Shown: positions 38,653-48,366 of the stretch, piece by piece
Numbering within the stretch: the stretch's first letter is position 1
Layout: each line of letters begins with the position of its first letter
Assembly: GCA_022402525.1 (NCBI GenBank)
Contig: JAKRSB010000085.1
Span: forward strand, 1 to 64,000
Source of the DNA: Thermosynechococcaceae cyanobacterium MS004
GTDB taxonomy: Bacteria; Cyanobacteriota; Cyanobacteriia; Thermosynechococcales; Thermosynechococcaceae
Direction of reading: 5' to 3'
Length of the DNA stretch: 64,000 nt
Translations under genes and position numbers: made by a program
Notes under the pieces: model-generated
What the model was told of the DNA's origin: nothing
What the model saw: the letters and a program-made list of their open reading frames with translations, nothing else
Databases searched by the model: none

Positions 38653-40305
38653 CTAGCGCTTGAGCTTCACGACCATGTCGTAGCGGGTACTCCACTCATT
38701 TTGCACCGCTGAAGTGATGCCGATGCCTTCAATGCCCTGGGTGAATTTCAGGGCGTCCGGCGAGAGTTTTGGCAACAGCGGACTGTTTTGCATCAGCGCC
38801 GTGGTGCGCGTAAGGTCAGCAAAAAACTTGCCATCATTGGGGTTGAGGCTGGTTTGGGTGGTTGCCCGAAACAGGGCCGTACTCGGCAGGGACGCGCTAA
38901 CGGCTCCCGTCACGCGATCCGCGATCGCGCCACCAAAGGTAAAGAAGGCCACATTATCATCCAGCCAGCCGTGACTGGCCAAGGGCAGATTGGGGGGCAC
39001 TTTCCAGGTCGTTACGGTGCGGTTATTGACCTTTGACTTAGCGACCAAAAAACTATAGCGATCGCGCATGGCGGCATCGAGCTTTTGAAAAGAGGCCTCT
39101 GCCTGAGTGCGGTCTCTTGCCTTGGCGAGCAGCAGCAGCCCCACACCCTGCTTTTCCTGATCCGCCGTGGGCACCACCGCCGCCACAAACTCGCCACTCA
39201 TCCAGCTTACAAATTCTTTCTCAAAGTCCATGCCCGTTGATTTTTGGACATCTGACTGAATTTTGCGGGGGTTAAAGGGCACCACAAGCTGAGCTTCTGT
39301 CCCCGTCGAATAGTCTTGCCAAGCCTGCTGAAAACTTGCACCAGCGGTCATTAAGACCGTATCTTCCGGCAACAGCCGCGCTAAGGACTGAGGGGCATTC
39401 AATGTCTTAAGCTTGGCCTTTGCGTCCGGCTTGAGCCAAGAAATACTGTTTAGCTTCAGTCCATCTCCCGTGATGGAAATCGTCGCGCCCAACCCCTGAA
39501 TAGCCTGAAGCCGCTCTAGATTTGATGCCGAAAAATTCCGTCCCGCATTTTGCAAAATGCCCGCAGTGGCGATCGGCAGGTTGATGTAGAGATGTCCAAA
39601 GGCAGAATTATCTTGAATGGTGCCCAGCGCCTCTTGAAACCGTGGGGTCTGAGCGAGAGATGGGCCACCCCGGTAGGTATCAATGACTTGATTGAGCGTT
39701 ATATCGCCATTGCTGACCACCAGCAGCTTATCTTCAATCACTGCGGTTGAGAGGGTCTTGCCCCCTTCGCCCTTAAACACTTGAATCACAACATCCTTAT
39801 AGGTGCGCGCTACGGGCGGCGGCGTAATCTGATTCAGGACAGCTTTTGCCCTTTGCGGGTCGCGGATGGGCAGCAGCCACACCGTAGCGTTAGCCCCCAC
39901 CTGCGCCACATCTTCCGGGGCTGGGGAAAGCAGAGTTAAGGTCGCTTGAGAGCCTAGCCAGGGGCGAATATCTTTCTCGTAGGTCAGCTTAAAGGGCGTT
40001 AGAAAGTCGGCCTCAAAAGCGCTCAGCCGATCTTTCCAGCTTTTTTGCAGCTCTGAAGTCCCCAGTTCCTCTAGCTGACGCCAAGGATCGCTGTCTGTGG
40101 ATGTTGTGAAGCTCAGTAGCACATTCTGAGGCGTCACATTGACTCCAAAAATGCTTTCGACACCAGGCTGCCTACCCCTCAAGAGCAGAAAGGCCAGAGT
40201 GCCCCCAGCAACCAGCAGGGCAGCGCCCCCTAGGGTAAAGGTCAGCGATCGCTTTTGATTTTGCTGCCGTCGCTTTTCGAGCGCTGCACGCCGAGCCGTA
40301 TGCAT
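38653..40305 (-). CDS. DUF3352 domain protein
   Basis: 550 residues, strongly basic N-terminus (R-R-A-A-L-E-K-R-R), one membrane helix (L-L-V-A-G-G-T-L-A-F-L-L-L) and a large periplasmic or lumenal part. The DUF3352 family shows repeated A-x-x-P-P-V-x-x-T-Y-K and T-G-M-D-F-E-K-E-F-V-S-W-M-S-G-E-F-V-A-A type segments as here. Function unknown; it is common in cyanobacteria and presumably a membrane-anchored extracytoplasmic protein. Confidence 0.85.
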   Translation of the reverse strand: MHTARRAALEKRRQQNQKRSLTFTLGGAALLVAGGTLAFLLLRGRQPGVESIFGVNVTPQNVLLSFTTSTDSDPWRQLEELGTSELQKSWKDRLSAFEADFLTPFKLTYEKDIRPWLGSQATLTLLSPAPEDVAQVGANATVWLLPIRDPQRAKAVLNQITPPPVARTYKDVVIQVFKGEGGKTLSTAVIEDKLLVVSNGDITLNQVIDTYRGGPSLAQTPRFQEALGTIQDNSAFGHLYINLPIATAGILQNAGRNFSASNLERLQAIQGLGATISITGDGLKLNSISWLKPDAKAKLKTLNAPQSLARLLPEDTVLMTAGASFQQAWQDYSTGTEAQLVVPFNPRKIQSDVQKSTGMDFEKEFVSWMSGEFVAAVVPTADQEKQGVGLLLLAKARDRTQAEASFQKLDAAMRDRYSFLVAKSKVNNRTVTTWKVPPNLPLASHGWLDDNVAFFTFGGAIADRVTGAVSASLPSTALFRATTQTSLNPNDGKFFADLTRTTALMQNSPLLPKLSPDALKFTQGIEGIGITSAVQNEWSTRYDMVVKLKR

Positions 40306-40873
40306 AAATCTTGAAGAATGAATGGAGAAGGGCGGACTTCAGGGATAACTTAGATAATTTAAGGCTGAATTCATAAGACTGAATTCAAGACTCAAGACTG
40401 AAAGATAATTCAAGACTGAATTTAAGATTCAAGACTGAAATCTAGGAAAACGAGCTGGCTAGATTTTTCCCAACCCGTTTCTCCCAATCCCCCATCAAAG
40501 ATGGCGCTTGAGAGATTTGGGATAACTGACTGCCCAGTATAGCGCGTTCTGAATCCTTGTCCTCAATAAGACAATCGTTGTTGGAGCTTTACATTGGCGA
40601 GGCTGCGGCCAGAATGAGTAGAGAAGTTAGCTCAGATGAGACGCGATCGCCCTAAAGGTAATAGAATGCTTTCCCATGAACTGCATGATGACGGGCCTAG
40701 TGTTTTGAAGTATTGTTCGGTGGACAAGGGATAAATGTGATCGGCTCGTTCTTTATAGCTTTCACGATCTTTCTAGCTTTATAGATCAGCAATAGACTCA
40801 GCATGATTTTTTTTAGATCCTGTCGATCCTGTTCTTGACAATATATTTAATATTTTTTGCGTGAGGCGTTTTC
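40306..40873. other. Long intergenic region with repeats
   Basis: 568 bases between divergent genes. Around 40368-40442 a CAAGACTGAA unit recurs about five times with variable spacing (13-20 bases). Further right is AT-rich sequence with no convincing gene, which should include the promoter of the binding-protein gene. No riboswitch recognised. Confidence 0.55.
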
Positions 40874-42208
40874 ATGGAGAAGCTTAAAGGGATGAGACAG
40901 CAGGTTAAACAGTGGCAATCCGGTCAACGAACCGGAAATCTAGTCCAGAAGTCTTTGCAAACTATGGATGGTCGCCGCCTGACAGCGTTCCTATCCATGG
41001 CTTTGTTGCTGGGGGCTTGCAATACGGGTGGGTCATCCAGTGGTGGCCTGAAAATTGGCTCCTTGCTGCCTTCCACGGGAGATCTGGCACCCGTAGGACA
41101 GCCGATGATCGATGCCGTACCCCTCTTGGTTGAAACCGTTAACCAGTGCGGCGGCGTCAATGGGGCACCCGTCACGTTAATTGCAGAGGACGACCAAACC
41201 GACCCCACGGCGGGCAATGCAGCGATGACAAAGCTGACTGAAGTAGACAAGGTTGCTGGAGTGGTCGGATCTTTTGCCAGCAGCGTGTCGCAATCTGCGG
41301 TGGATGTGGGGGTGCGCAATAAGGTGATCTTGGTTTCTCCGGGCAGCACCAGCCCAGTCTTTACGGAGCGTGCCAAAAAAGGAGACTTCAAGGGTTACTG
41401 GTCGCGCACTGCTCCCCCTGATACCTACCAGGCTAGAGCACTGGCCAAGCTGGCGGTGGACAAGGGGCTCAAGCGCGTCTCGACAGTAGTTATCAATAAC
41501 GACTACGGCGTAGGGTTTGAAAAAGAGTTCGTGGAAGCCTTTAAGAAGCTAGGCGGCACGATTGTGAACGAAAAGAACCCGACTCGTTATGACCCCAAGG
41601 CCGCAACTCTCGATAGTGAAGCAGCAGCGGCTTTTGCTGGAAAGCCCGACGGGGTGGCCGGAGTGCTCTATGCCGAAACGGGCAGTCAGCTTTTGAAAGC
41701 CGCCTACCAGGCCGGACTCACCGAAGGGGTTCAGCTGTTGCTGACGGACGGGGTGAAGTCTGATGACTTTGCAGCCCAAGTTGGCAAAACCAGGGAGGGC
41801 AAGTTCATTATTGAAGGGGCGATCGGTACCGTGCCCGGTGCGGATGGCAAGGCGTTAGCCGCACTTTCAACGCTTTGGGAATCCAAAAAAGGAGGTGTAC
41901 CACCCGCCTATGTTCCCCAAGCCTGGGATGCGGCAGCCCTTTTGGTGCTCTCGGCTCAGGCCGCTAAAGCCAACACTGGAGAAGCGATCGCCAGTAAAAT
42001 CCGTGAGGTTGCAGGCGGCCCTGGGGAAGAAGTGACGGATGTCTGCAAAGGTCTAGAGCTGCTGAAGGAGGGTAAAACCATCAACTACCAAGGGGCCAGC
42101 GGCAACGTAGATATTGATGAGAACGGGGACGTGGTCGGTGTCTACGACGTTTGGCAGGTGCAGGCCGATGGCAAAACGACCGTTACAGGCAAGGTGCTGC
42201 CTGAATAA
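40874..42208 (+). CDS. ABC transporter amino-acid-type substrate-binding lipoprotein (NatB-like)
   Basis: 444 residues. A long N-terminus ends in a lipobox L-L-G-A-C, so the mature protein is a periplasmic lipoprotein. The fold is the type I periplasmic (LivJ/LivK-like) family: I-G-S-L-L-P-x-T-G-D-L-A, D-D-Q-T-D-P, S-P-G-S-T-S-P, and N-D-Y-G-V-G-F. This is close to cyanobacterial NatB, the neutral amino acid binding protein. No permease or ATPase is linked. The substrate is inferred, not shown. A strong terminator follows. Confidence 0.85.
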   Translation: MEKLKGMRQQVKQWQSGQRTGNLVQKSLQTMDGRRLTAFLSMALLLGACNTGGSSSGGLKIGSLLPSTGDLAPVGQPMIDAVPLLVETVNQCGGVNGAPVTLIAEDDQTDPTAGNAAMTKLTEVDKVAGVVGSFASSVSQSAVDVGVRNKVILVSPGSTSPVFTERAKKGDFKGYWSRTAPPDTYQARALAKLAVDKGLKRVSTVVINNDYGVGFEKEFVEAFKKLGGTIVNEKNPTRYDPKAATLDSEAAAAFAGKPDGVAGVLYAETGSQLLKAAYQAGLTEGVQLLLTDGVKSDDFAAQVGKTREGKFIIEGAIGTVPGADGKALAALSTLWESKKGGVPPAYVPQAWDAAALLVLSAQAAKANTGEAIASKIREVAGGPGEEVTDVCKGLELLKEGKTINYQGASGNVDIDENGDVVGVYDVWQVQADGKTTVTGKVLPE

Positions 42209-42271
42209 AGCAACAGGCGCTAACGAAAAGCCGCACATCTTTCAATAGGAGTTCCAATAGGAGCATCTAAA

Positions 42272-42324
42272 GACCAGAAGGCATGAGGAGCATACTCTTC
42301 ATGCCTTCTGGTTTCATTTTTTGA
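42272..42324 (+). terminator. Rho-independent terminator after the binding-protein gene
   Basis: A long stem GACCAGAAGGCATGA / TCATGCCTTCTGGTT with one G-T pair, followed by TTTCATTTTTT. It separates the gene from the small zinc-ribbon gene downstream. Confidence 0.9.
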
Positions 42325-42423
42325 GTTCCTTTGGGGAGATTGTTAACACAAACACAGCCGAAATCAGGACGTTCTAGTAACGTACAAAAATAGAGATGAC
42401 CACACAATCGGGGGGCTTTCGCC

Positions 42424-42594
42424 ATGAATAAACAGTGCAGCCGCTGTAAAAGCATTAATGTCCGGCGATCGCGGCGGCGGAACGGCATTGAATACCTGCT
42501 GGCCAGCATCGGCATTAGTCCCTATCGATGCAGAGACTGCGGCAAGCGGTTTTTTAAGCTGTTCTCCAAGCAAGCCCTAGGAAGCAATCCCTAA
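42424..42594 (+). CDS. Small zinc-ribbon protein (56 residues)
   Basis: Reads M-N-K-Q-C-S-R-C-K-S then a highly basic R-R-S-R-R-R-N-G and a second C-x-x-C in Y-R-C-R-D-C-G-K-R-F-F. Two CxxC pairs spaced 30 residues form a likely zinc ribbon, and the R-x-R-R region would suit nucleic acid or membrane contact. It resembles small cyanobacterial proteins with a P-Y-R-C-R-D-C-x-x-R-F-F ending. GGGGGG lies ten bases before the ATG. The 3' end overlaps convergent purB by 18 nt. Confidence 0.75.
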   Translation: MNKQCSRCKSINVRRSRRRNGIEYLLASIGISPYRCRDCGKRFFKLFSKQALGSNP

Positions 42595-43878
42595 ACGCTG
42601 ATAGATCACCTCCAGATTTTGTAAATGGTGCTGAGGGTTAAAGCATTCCGCAATATCCTCCGCCGTGAGATGAGCCTGCACCTGGGGGTCTTGGGCAATG
42701 AGCTGACGGAAATCTCCGCCCTCTTGATTCCAGGCTTGATGGGCGTTCCCCTGCACGATCGCGTAGGCCTCTTCTCGGCTGATTCCTTTGTCCACCAAAT
42801 TGAGCAGCACCCGCTGGCTAAAAATGACCCCGCCGTAGAGGTTCATATTGCGCTGCATGTTGTCAGGATAGACCAGCAGATTTTCCACCAAATCCGTCGT
42901 TTCTACCAGCATAAAGTGCATCAAAATCAGCGCGTCGGGCAGCATGACCCGCTCTGCGGAGCTGTGGGAAATATCTCGCTCATGCCAGAGCGCGACGTTT
43001 TCAAGGGCGGTCATGGCATAGCCCCGAATCAGCCGTGCTAAACCCGTGAGCCGCTCTGAGCGAATCGGGTTGCGCTTGTGGGGCATGGCAGAAGATCCCT
43101 TTTGCCCCTTGGAGAAAAACTCTTCAACTTCTAAAACATCTGTGCGCTGTAGGTTGCGGATTTCCACCGCAAACCGCTCAATGCTGGCAGCCACCAGGGC
43201 GAGCACCTGAAGGTAGTGGGCATGGCGATCGCGGGAGATAACTTGGGTGGAGGCTGTATCGGGGTTTAGCCCTAGCTTTTGGCAGGCGATCGCCTCAACC
43301 TGGGGGTCAATATTGGCATAGGTGCCCACCGCCCCCGAAAACTTGCCTACTGAAATATCTTCTTTGACCTGGAGCAGTCGCGCTTCATGGCGCAGCATTT
43401 CCGCCAGCCAGCCCGCCAGCTTAAAGCCAAAGGTAATAGGTTCGGCATGGATGCCGTGGCTGCGGCCCACCATGACCGTGTATCGATGTTGGGTTGCTTG
43501 GGTGCGAATGGCGGCAATGAGCGCACCCACATGCTTCAAAATAATGTCTAGGCTATCTCGCAACTGAAGCGCTAGGGCAGTATCCAGCACATCCGAGCTG
43601 GTCATCCCCACATGAATATAGCGCCCCGCATCCCCCACGTACTCGTTGACGTTGGTCAAAAATGCAATGACATCATGCTTGACCGTGGCCTCAATTTCTA
43701 AAATGCGCTGGGGGTCAAAGCTGGCCTTTTCCTTGATGGTGGCGATCGCCTCAGGGGGCACCTTACCTAATTCAGCCTGAGCCTCACAGACCGCAACCTC
43801 GACCTGTAGCCATGTCTTGTACTTATAGGACTCCGTCCAAAGTCCCCCCATTTCGGGCAGCGTATATCGTTCTAGCAA
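42577..43878 (-). CDS. purB: Adenylosuccinate lyase
   Basis: Acts twice in purine synthesis (SAICAR to AICAR, adenylosuccinate to AMP). The fumarase-superfamily signature is G-S-S-A-M-P-H-K-R-N-P. Other segments: T-S-S-D-V-L-D-T-A, G-R-S-H-G-I-H-A-E-P. 433 residues, full length. The stop is inside the convergent zinc-ribbon gene. Confidence 0.97.
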   Translation of the reverse strand: MLERYTLPEMGGLWTESYKYKTWLQVEVAVCEAQAELGKVPPEAIATIKEKASFDPQRILEIEATVKHDVIAFLTNVNEYVGDAGRYIHVGMTSSDVLDTALALQLRDSLDIILKHVGALIAAIRTQATQHRYTVMVGRSHGIHAEPITFGFKLAGWLAEMLRHEARLLQVKEDISVGKFSGAVGTYANIDPQVEAIACQKLGLNPDTASTQVISRDRHAHYLQVLALVAASIERFAVEIRNLQRTDVLEVEEFFSKGQKGSSAMPHKRNPIRSERLTGLARLIRGYAMTALENVALWHERDISHSSAERVMLPDALILMHFMLVETTDLVENLLVYPDNMQRNMNLYGGVIFSQRVLLNLVDKGISREEAYAIVQGNAHQAWNQEGGDFRQLIAQDPQVQAHLTAEDIAECFNPQHHLQNLEVIYQRLGIAS

Positions 43879-44226
43879 ATTGCGTCAGCAGGTTACAACT
43901 GAATCATTGTAAGCTGCTGGCCTTCAAATTGCACTTGCCATTGTCCCCATTATCACACTCGTCAAGCATGGCTGTGAGTCAAGCACGGCTGTGAAATAAC
44001 TATAGGCATACTTCTGGAAATGCTTCTGGAAATGTCTCAGGGATATCCCTGCAAGATCTCTAAAACTGTTATCCATAGAGATAGAGATTTTGCTGTATCC
44101 AGACAAGCGTCTTAAAGTAAGTTAAAGCAAATGCGGGGGTACTCTAAAAAAGCAGCCGTCTGAAGGCTGTCGCTGCACGGATCTTAAGCTGGGTCGCAGC
44201 GCGTCCAGGAATTGGGTGTTTGAAAC
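43879..44226. other. Intergenic region with tandem repeats upstream of the chemotaxis cluster
   Basis: 348 bases. CAAGCATGGCTGTGAGT/CAAGCACGGCTGTGA is repeated twice (about 43963-43995) and CTTCTGGAAATG twice (about 44010-44034). No gene is supported. The promoter of the cluster is probably here. Confidence 0.55.
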
Positions 44227-44592
44227 ATGACTACGGTGCTGATTGTTGATGACAGTATGACTCAGCGTCAACTGATAAGCAAAATTTTAGAGCAGTATGG
44301 GCTGACGATTCTTGTCGCAACAGACGGCGTTGAAGCTTGGGATCAGCTCCAGCATACTCTTCCAGACATTGTTGTCCTAGACATCATCATGCCCCGGATG
44401 AATGGATATGAGGTTTGTCGAAAAATCAAGACTGACCCGGCCATGCAAAAGGTTCCGGTGGTTCTGTGCTCATCGAAGGCTGAAGAATTTGACCGCTACT
44501 GGGGCATGAAGCAAGGCGCAGATGCCTATGTATCAAAGCCTTTTCAGCCCAAAGAGTTACTGTCTATAATCCAAAAGTTACTGCAAGGTTAG
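44227..44592 (+). CDS. CheY-like response regulator (PilH type) of the chemotaxis cluster
   Basis: A receiver-only protein of 121 residues: D-D in I-V-D-D-S-M-T, phospho-acceptor Asp in V-V-L-D-I-I-M-P-R-M-N-G, C-S-S-K-A and V-S-K-P-F. First gene of four in the order CheY, CheW, MCP, CheA, matching the pil/tax3 loci of Synechocystis that control phototaxis and type IV pili. It would be phosphorylated by the CheA at 48367. Very similar to the regulator at 4685. Confidence 0.92.
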   Translation: MTTVLIVDDSMTQRQLISKILEQYGLTILVATDGVEAWDQLQHTLPDIVVLDIIMPRMNGYEVCRKIKTDPAMQKVPVVLCSSKAEEFDRYWGMKQGADAYVSKPFQPKELLSIIQKLLQG

Positions 44593-44597
44593 GCGTT

Positions 44598-45209
44598 ATG
44601 GGGACAGGTTTATCGGATCTTGATGCTTCCGATTTTGAGACTTCAAATTTTGAGACTTCAAATTTTGAGATTTCAAATTCTGATACTTCAAATTCAAATG
44701 TGGATACCAATAATTCCCAGGACAACCTAGGGAGTTTCCAGGCGCTACAAAACCCAGAAGGAGACTTGTACCTTCAGTTTTTTGTGGAGTCAGGTGATGA
44801 ATTTGCGCTGCCAGCCATGGGCATTCGTGAGGTTTTATCCCTGGCACCCGGTCAGATTACCCCTATACCCAATGTGTCTCCCCTACTCATGGGGGTCTTC
44901 AACTTTCGGGGACAGGTCATTTGGGTGTCGGATGTGGGGCAGTTTTTGGGCAGCACCAAACTGCTCAACGCTGAGCGCACAGAGCTGTCCATTATCGTGA
45001 TTGAAGCCCAGGACATTATGGTGGGTCTTGCCGTCGAAAAGGTAAAGGGGATGAACTGGTTTAACCCGGATCATTTGGTTCCCCCTTCCAGCAGCATTGC
45101 CGATAGCGTTTCCCCATTCCTCAGGGGGGAGTGGCAGGGGATTTCAGAGCAGCCCCTCCGGCTTCTAGATCCTCTGGCAATCTTGAGGTCCGCACGATGG
45201 GCGACTTAA
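44598..45209 (+). CDS. CheW-like adaptor (PilI type)
   Basis: 203 residues. An N-terminal region of about 45 residues is made of 5-residue repeats (S-N-F-E-T) from a 15-bp tandem repeat, then a CheW domain (F-F-V-E-S-G-D-E-F-A-L-P, V-L-S-L-A-P-G-Q-I-T-P-I-P-N-V, M-G-V-F-N-F-R-G-Q-V-I-W-V, V-K-G-M). CheW couples receptors to the kinase. It starts 5 nt after the CheY stop. Confidence 0.92.
   Translation: MGTGLSDLDASDFETSNFETSNFEISNSDTSNSNVDTNNSQDNLGSFQALQNPEGDLYLQFFVESGDEFALPAMGIREVLSLAPGQITPIPNVSPLLMGVFNFRGQVIWVSDVGQFLGSTKLLNAERTELSIIVIEAQDIMVGLAVEKVKGMNWFNPDHLVPPSSSIADSVSPFLRGEWQGISEQPLRLLDPLAILRSARWAT
44629..44698. repeat. 15-bp in-frame tandem repeat at the start of the CheW gene
   Basis: TTTTGAGACTTCAAA units repeated four to five times encode the S-N-F-E-T pentapeptides. 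Confidence 0.85.
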
Positions 45210-45621
45210 CGAATGAGCGGTTGATTGAACCCCGCTTTGCCGAGGATTTAATCCAATCAAGCCAATCCATCAATTCAATCAATGCAATCCAATCAATCTG
45301 CTACATTGACAACAAATTCAGCCGTTTTTAGGCGCATTAATCCGTCGATTAATCTGCCAACCCAAAGATACCAAGCATTGAGCAATTAATTCGTCATCAA
45401 GTTCGTCATCAAGTTTGTCATCTAATAATTCGTCATCTTAATGCGTCTTTTAATGGACGGCAATGCTACTAAACCTCTAGGCCCTATTCTCGTTTACCCG
45501 CTCTCGCTTTGCCCGTTCTTCTCTAACCCGTCCTCCTCTGCCTCGCTTCCCCCATTCGCCTCACCCACCCTTGGGTTAGCCAGCCCCAACCTTCCCCTCA
45601 ATCACCGTCAGGAGCACTTCA
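45210..45621. other. Intergenic gap inside the chemotaxis cluster, repeat-rich
   Basis: 412 bases. Contains (CAATC)AATC-type repeats (about 45250-45300) and four TTCGTCATC units with spacing 12-20 bases (about 45389-45440). No gene is supported. The gap may carry a second promoter for the receptor gene. Confidence 0.6.
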
Positions 45622-48261
45622 ATGGCATCTAGTACTCAATATGCACAGCGCTACCAACAAGCAGTGAGTGCTTATATGCAGGGACACTACGAAAATGCTG
45701 CGACTTGGACTGATGCACTGCTCTCAGAACATCCTGAAGACCCAAATCTCCAGTTGTTGTGTGGTCACATTTATGGTGGTCTGAAGCAGTATGACCTGGC
45801 TCAAAAACACTATCAACAGGTGATTGTGTCCACTGATGATACTGAACTGATCGACTGTGCACAGACTAGTTTGTCTGATATTGCCCAGCTTCTAGGCGAT
45901 CGCTCAGGTTATCAGCCAGCGCAGCATGGGGGTTGGGCGGATAGCGACTTAGGGTTTGAGGGAGATGACGACAACACACAGATTCAGATTGGGCGGGAGC
46001 CATCGTCTAGTCGCCCTCCAGTAAGCGATCGCCGCCCAGAGCCTAGCCTAGACCGAGGCTGGCCTCAACCTTCCTCCACAGCTAGAGCCATTGAATATTC
46101 AAAAGAAGCCCATTCAGGAGAAACCCATTCAAAAGAAGCCCATTCAGGAGAAACCTATTCAAGAGAAGCCCATTCAGGGTTAAACTCCACGGCCTTACGG
46201 TACTCAGGGGGAGAAAGCGCTGATGTGGATGAGGAAATCCTGAACGCCGCATCAGACTTATTTGATGATGATGATGAAATTACTTTGCTGATGGGAAAGA
46301 AAAGTTCACAAAAGTTAGAGGGTGAGATGCCAGACGAACAGTTCTCTGGGGAGCTAACCAACCCAGGCCATCATCCCACGGTGGATGAGTCCGAAGCCGA
46401 CTTCGGTGCACCGTTTGCAGAAGCCCAAGAGAATTCAAGAGACGAGATCCGCCCCGATCCTTTCTTTTTAGATTCAGGAGCAGATTCAGCGCCCCAATCA
46501 ATTTCCCAAGACAATGGATTTGGGACGCTGTTGCCCCAAGACAAAAATTCTGAAGAACTCGACCTGCTCAACAATCTAGAGATTTCTGACCACTTTCAGA
46601 ATTCTGAAGACCTTGATTTAGACACAGGATTTGGCGATGGCGGTTGGGTAACAGATGACGCTAACAACCCGATCGAAAATTCTATGGGGTTTCCTCAGTC
46701 TGAGCCATCAGGGGGTTTAGCCTCACCCCCCAGCAGCAGCCTAGAGCAGTCCCTTAGCTCAAAGGGCAAAGACTCAGCAGCTCTTGCAGGCGCGGGTCGA
46801 CAGTTTGATCGAGCGGATCGAGCAGCGCTCAACATTTCCTCTCAGCGACTGCCGCTTTTAGCCCCTTTTGAAGATGCGCCACTCCAGAAAAAACAGCTCA
46901 TTATGGCAGTCTCAACTGGAGCCGTCTCCGGGCTTGCCGTTTTGTTAGTGAGTCAAGCAACGGGGAGCGCAGCAGGGGGCGCAAAATTCGGTCTAGGGCT
47001 AGCCGCCGGTCTAGCTGGTGGCGTAACAACCCTGGCCTTAAGTCAAGTCATCACCCGTCAACTCAAAGCCTCTACCAGCGACCTGCAAACCAAGCTAGCC
47101 GCCGTAGGAAAGGGTGACTGGAGCGTCAAGGCCATTGAATTCTCTGAGGATGAATTTGGCCAGCTTGCCAAAAGCTTCAACCAAATGACCCATTTCATTG
47201 AATCCACCACCAGCGATGCGCAGCGAAAAGCCATTGAGCAAGAAAAAGCCAAAGAAGACCTCCAGCGTCAGGTGATTCGGCTGCTGGATGATGTGGAAGG
47301 CGCAGCCAGAGGAGACTTAACCGTTCAGGCTGAGGTGACAGCCGATATCCTTGGGGCTGTTGCGGACTCCTTCAACCTCACGATTTATAACCTGCAAAAA
47401 ATTGTGAAACAGGTGAAAGTTGCTGCCCGTGAAGTGAACCGGGGGGCCGCAGACAACCAAGAGTTTGCGCGGGGCCTCTCTTCAGACGCGCTGCGTCAGG
47501 CAGAAGAACTGGCGGCAACGCTTAACTCCGTGCAGATGATGACGGCTTCTATTCAGGAGGTGGCCGATAGCGCCAGAGCCGCCGACCGCGTGGCACAGCA
47601 GGCTTCTGAGGCTGCTCTGCGGGGGGGTGAGTCGGTGGAAAGCACCGTTGCCGGGATTTTGCAAATCCGCGAAACGGTAGCTGAGACAACGCGAAAGGTG
47701 AAGCGTCTGGCCGAGTCTTCTCAAGAAATTTCTAAAATTGTGGGCTTAATTTCGCAGATTGCATCACGTACCAACCTACTCGCACTGAACGCCAGTATTG
47801 AGGCTGCGAGAGCAGGAGAGTCAGGTCGGGGATTTGCGGTGGTGGCCGATGAGGTGCGTCAGCTCGCAGATAGAGCCGCGAAGGCATCCAAAGAAATTGA
47901 GCAGATCGTGCTGCAAATTCAGGGGGAAACCAGCTCTGTGATGACCGCCATGGAAGAGGGCACCCAGCAGGTGATTGAGGGGACGCAGCGGGCGGAGCAA
48001 GCAAAGCACTCCCTAGACGACATTATTCAGGTGTCTGACCAAATCAAAAAGCTGGTGGGCTCTATTACTAAAGCGACTTCCGAGCAAACTGAAACCTCTC
48101 GCTATGTGGCCCAGGTGATGCAGTCCGTCGAGCTGACGGCGCAGGAAACCTCTCAAGAAGCACAGCGGGTGTCAGATTCCCTACGAAATCTAGTGGGTGT
48201 GGCGCGTGACCTACAGTCTTCTGTGGAGCGCTTTAAGGTCGAAGGAACTGAGTTTAACTAA
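45622..48261 (+). CDS. Methyl-accepting chemotaxis protein (PilJ/Tax3 type) with TPR-like N-terminus
   Basis: 879 residues. N-terminal TPR-like region (about 1-80: [24 protein letters not shown]), a long acidic disordered region with [10 protein letters not shown] repeats (about 165-190), two hydrophobic segments close together (about 430-475), a HAMP domain, then the MA signalling domain with its hairpin tip [20 protein letters not shown]. The two membrane helices are separated by only a short loop, so there is no periplasmic sensor domain; sensing must be through the cytoplasmic side or a partner. CAGGAG precedes the ATG. Confidence 0.92.
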   Translation: MASSTQYAQRYQQAVSAYMQGHYENAATWTDALLSEHPEDPNLQLLCGHIYGGLKQYDLAQKHYQQVIVSTDDTELIDCAQTSLSDIAQLLGDRSGYQPAQHGGWADSDLGFEGDDDNTQIQIGREPSSSRPPVSDRRPEPSLDRGWPQPSSTARAIEYSKEAHSGETHSKEAHSGETYSREAHSGLNSTALRYSGGESADVDEEILNAASDLFDDDDEITLLMGKKSSQKLEGEMPDEQFSGELTNPGHHPTVDESEADFGAPFAEAQENSRDEIRPDPFFLDSGADSAPQSISQDNGFGTLLPQDKNSEELDLLNNLEISDHFQNSEDLDLDTGFGDGGWVTDDANNPIENSMGFPQSEPSGGLASPPSSSLEQSLSSKGKDSAALAGAGRQFDRADRAALNISSQRLPLLAPFEDAPLQKKQLIMAVSTGAVSGLAVLLVSQATGSAAGGAKFGLGLAAGLAGGVTTLALSQVITRQLKASTSDLQTKLAAVGKGDWSVKAIEFSEDEFGQLAKSFNQMTHFIESTTSDAQRKAIEQEKAKEDLQRQVIRLLDDVEGAARGDLTVQAEVTADILGAVADSFNLTIYNLQKIVKQVKVAAREVNRGAADNQEFARGLSSDALRQAEELAATLNSVQMMTASIQEVADSARAADRVAQQASEAALRGGESVESTVAGILQIRETVAETTRKVKRLAESSQEISKIVGLISQIASRTNLLALNASIEAARAGESGRGFAVVADEVRQLADRAAKASKEIEQIVLQIQGETSSVMTAMEEGTQQVIEGTQRAEQAKHSLDDIIQVSDQIKKLVGSITKATSEQTETSRYVAQVMQSVELTAQETSQEAQRVSDSLRNLVGVARDLQSSVERFKVEGTEFN
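46102..46184. repeat. 15-bp in-frame tandem repeat inside the receptor gene
   Basis: Alternating units TCAAAAGAAGCCCAT and TCAGGAGAAACCCAT, about five copies, encode S-K-E-A-H and S-G-E-T-H pentapeptides. Confidence 0.88.
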
Positions 48262-48366
48262 CCTCTATGAATCAAGCCGTTGTAAGCATTGTTTATGCGT
48301 TAGACATCAGATCAACCATCAGGCCAGACATCAGCGACAAGTCGGACATCAGAGGGGCAGAGATCC

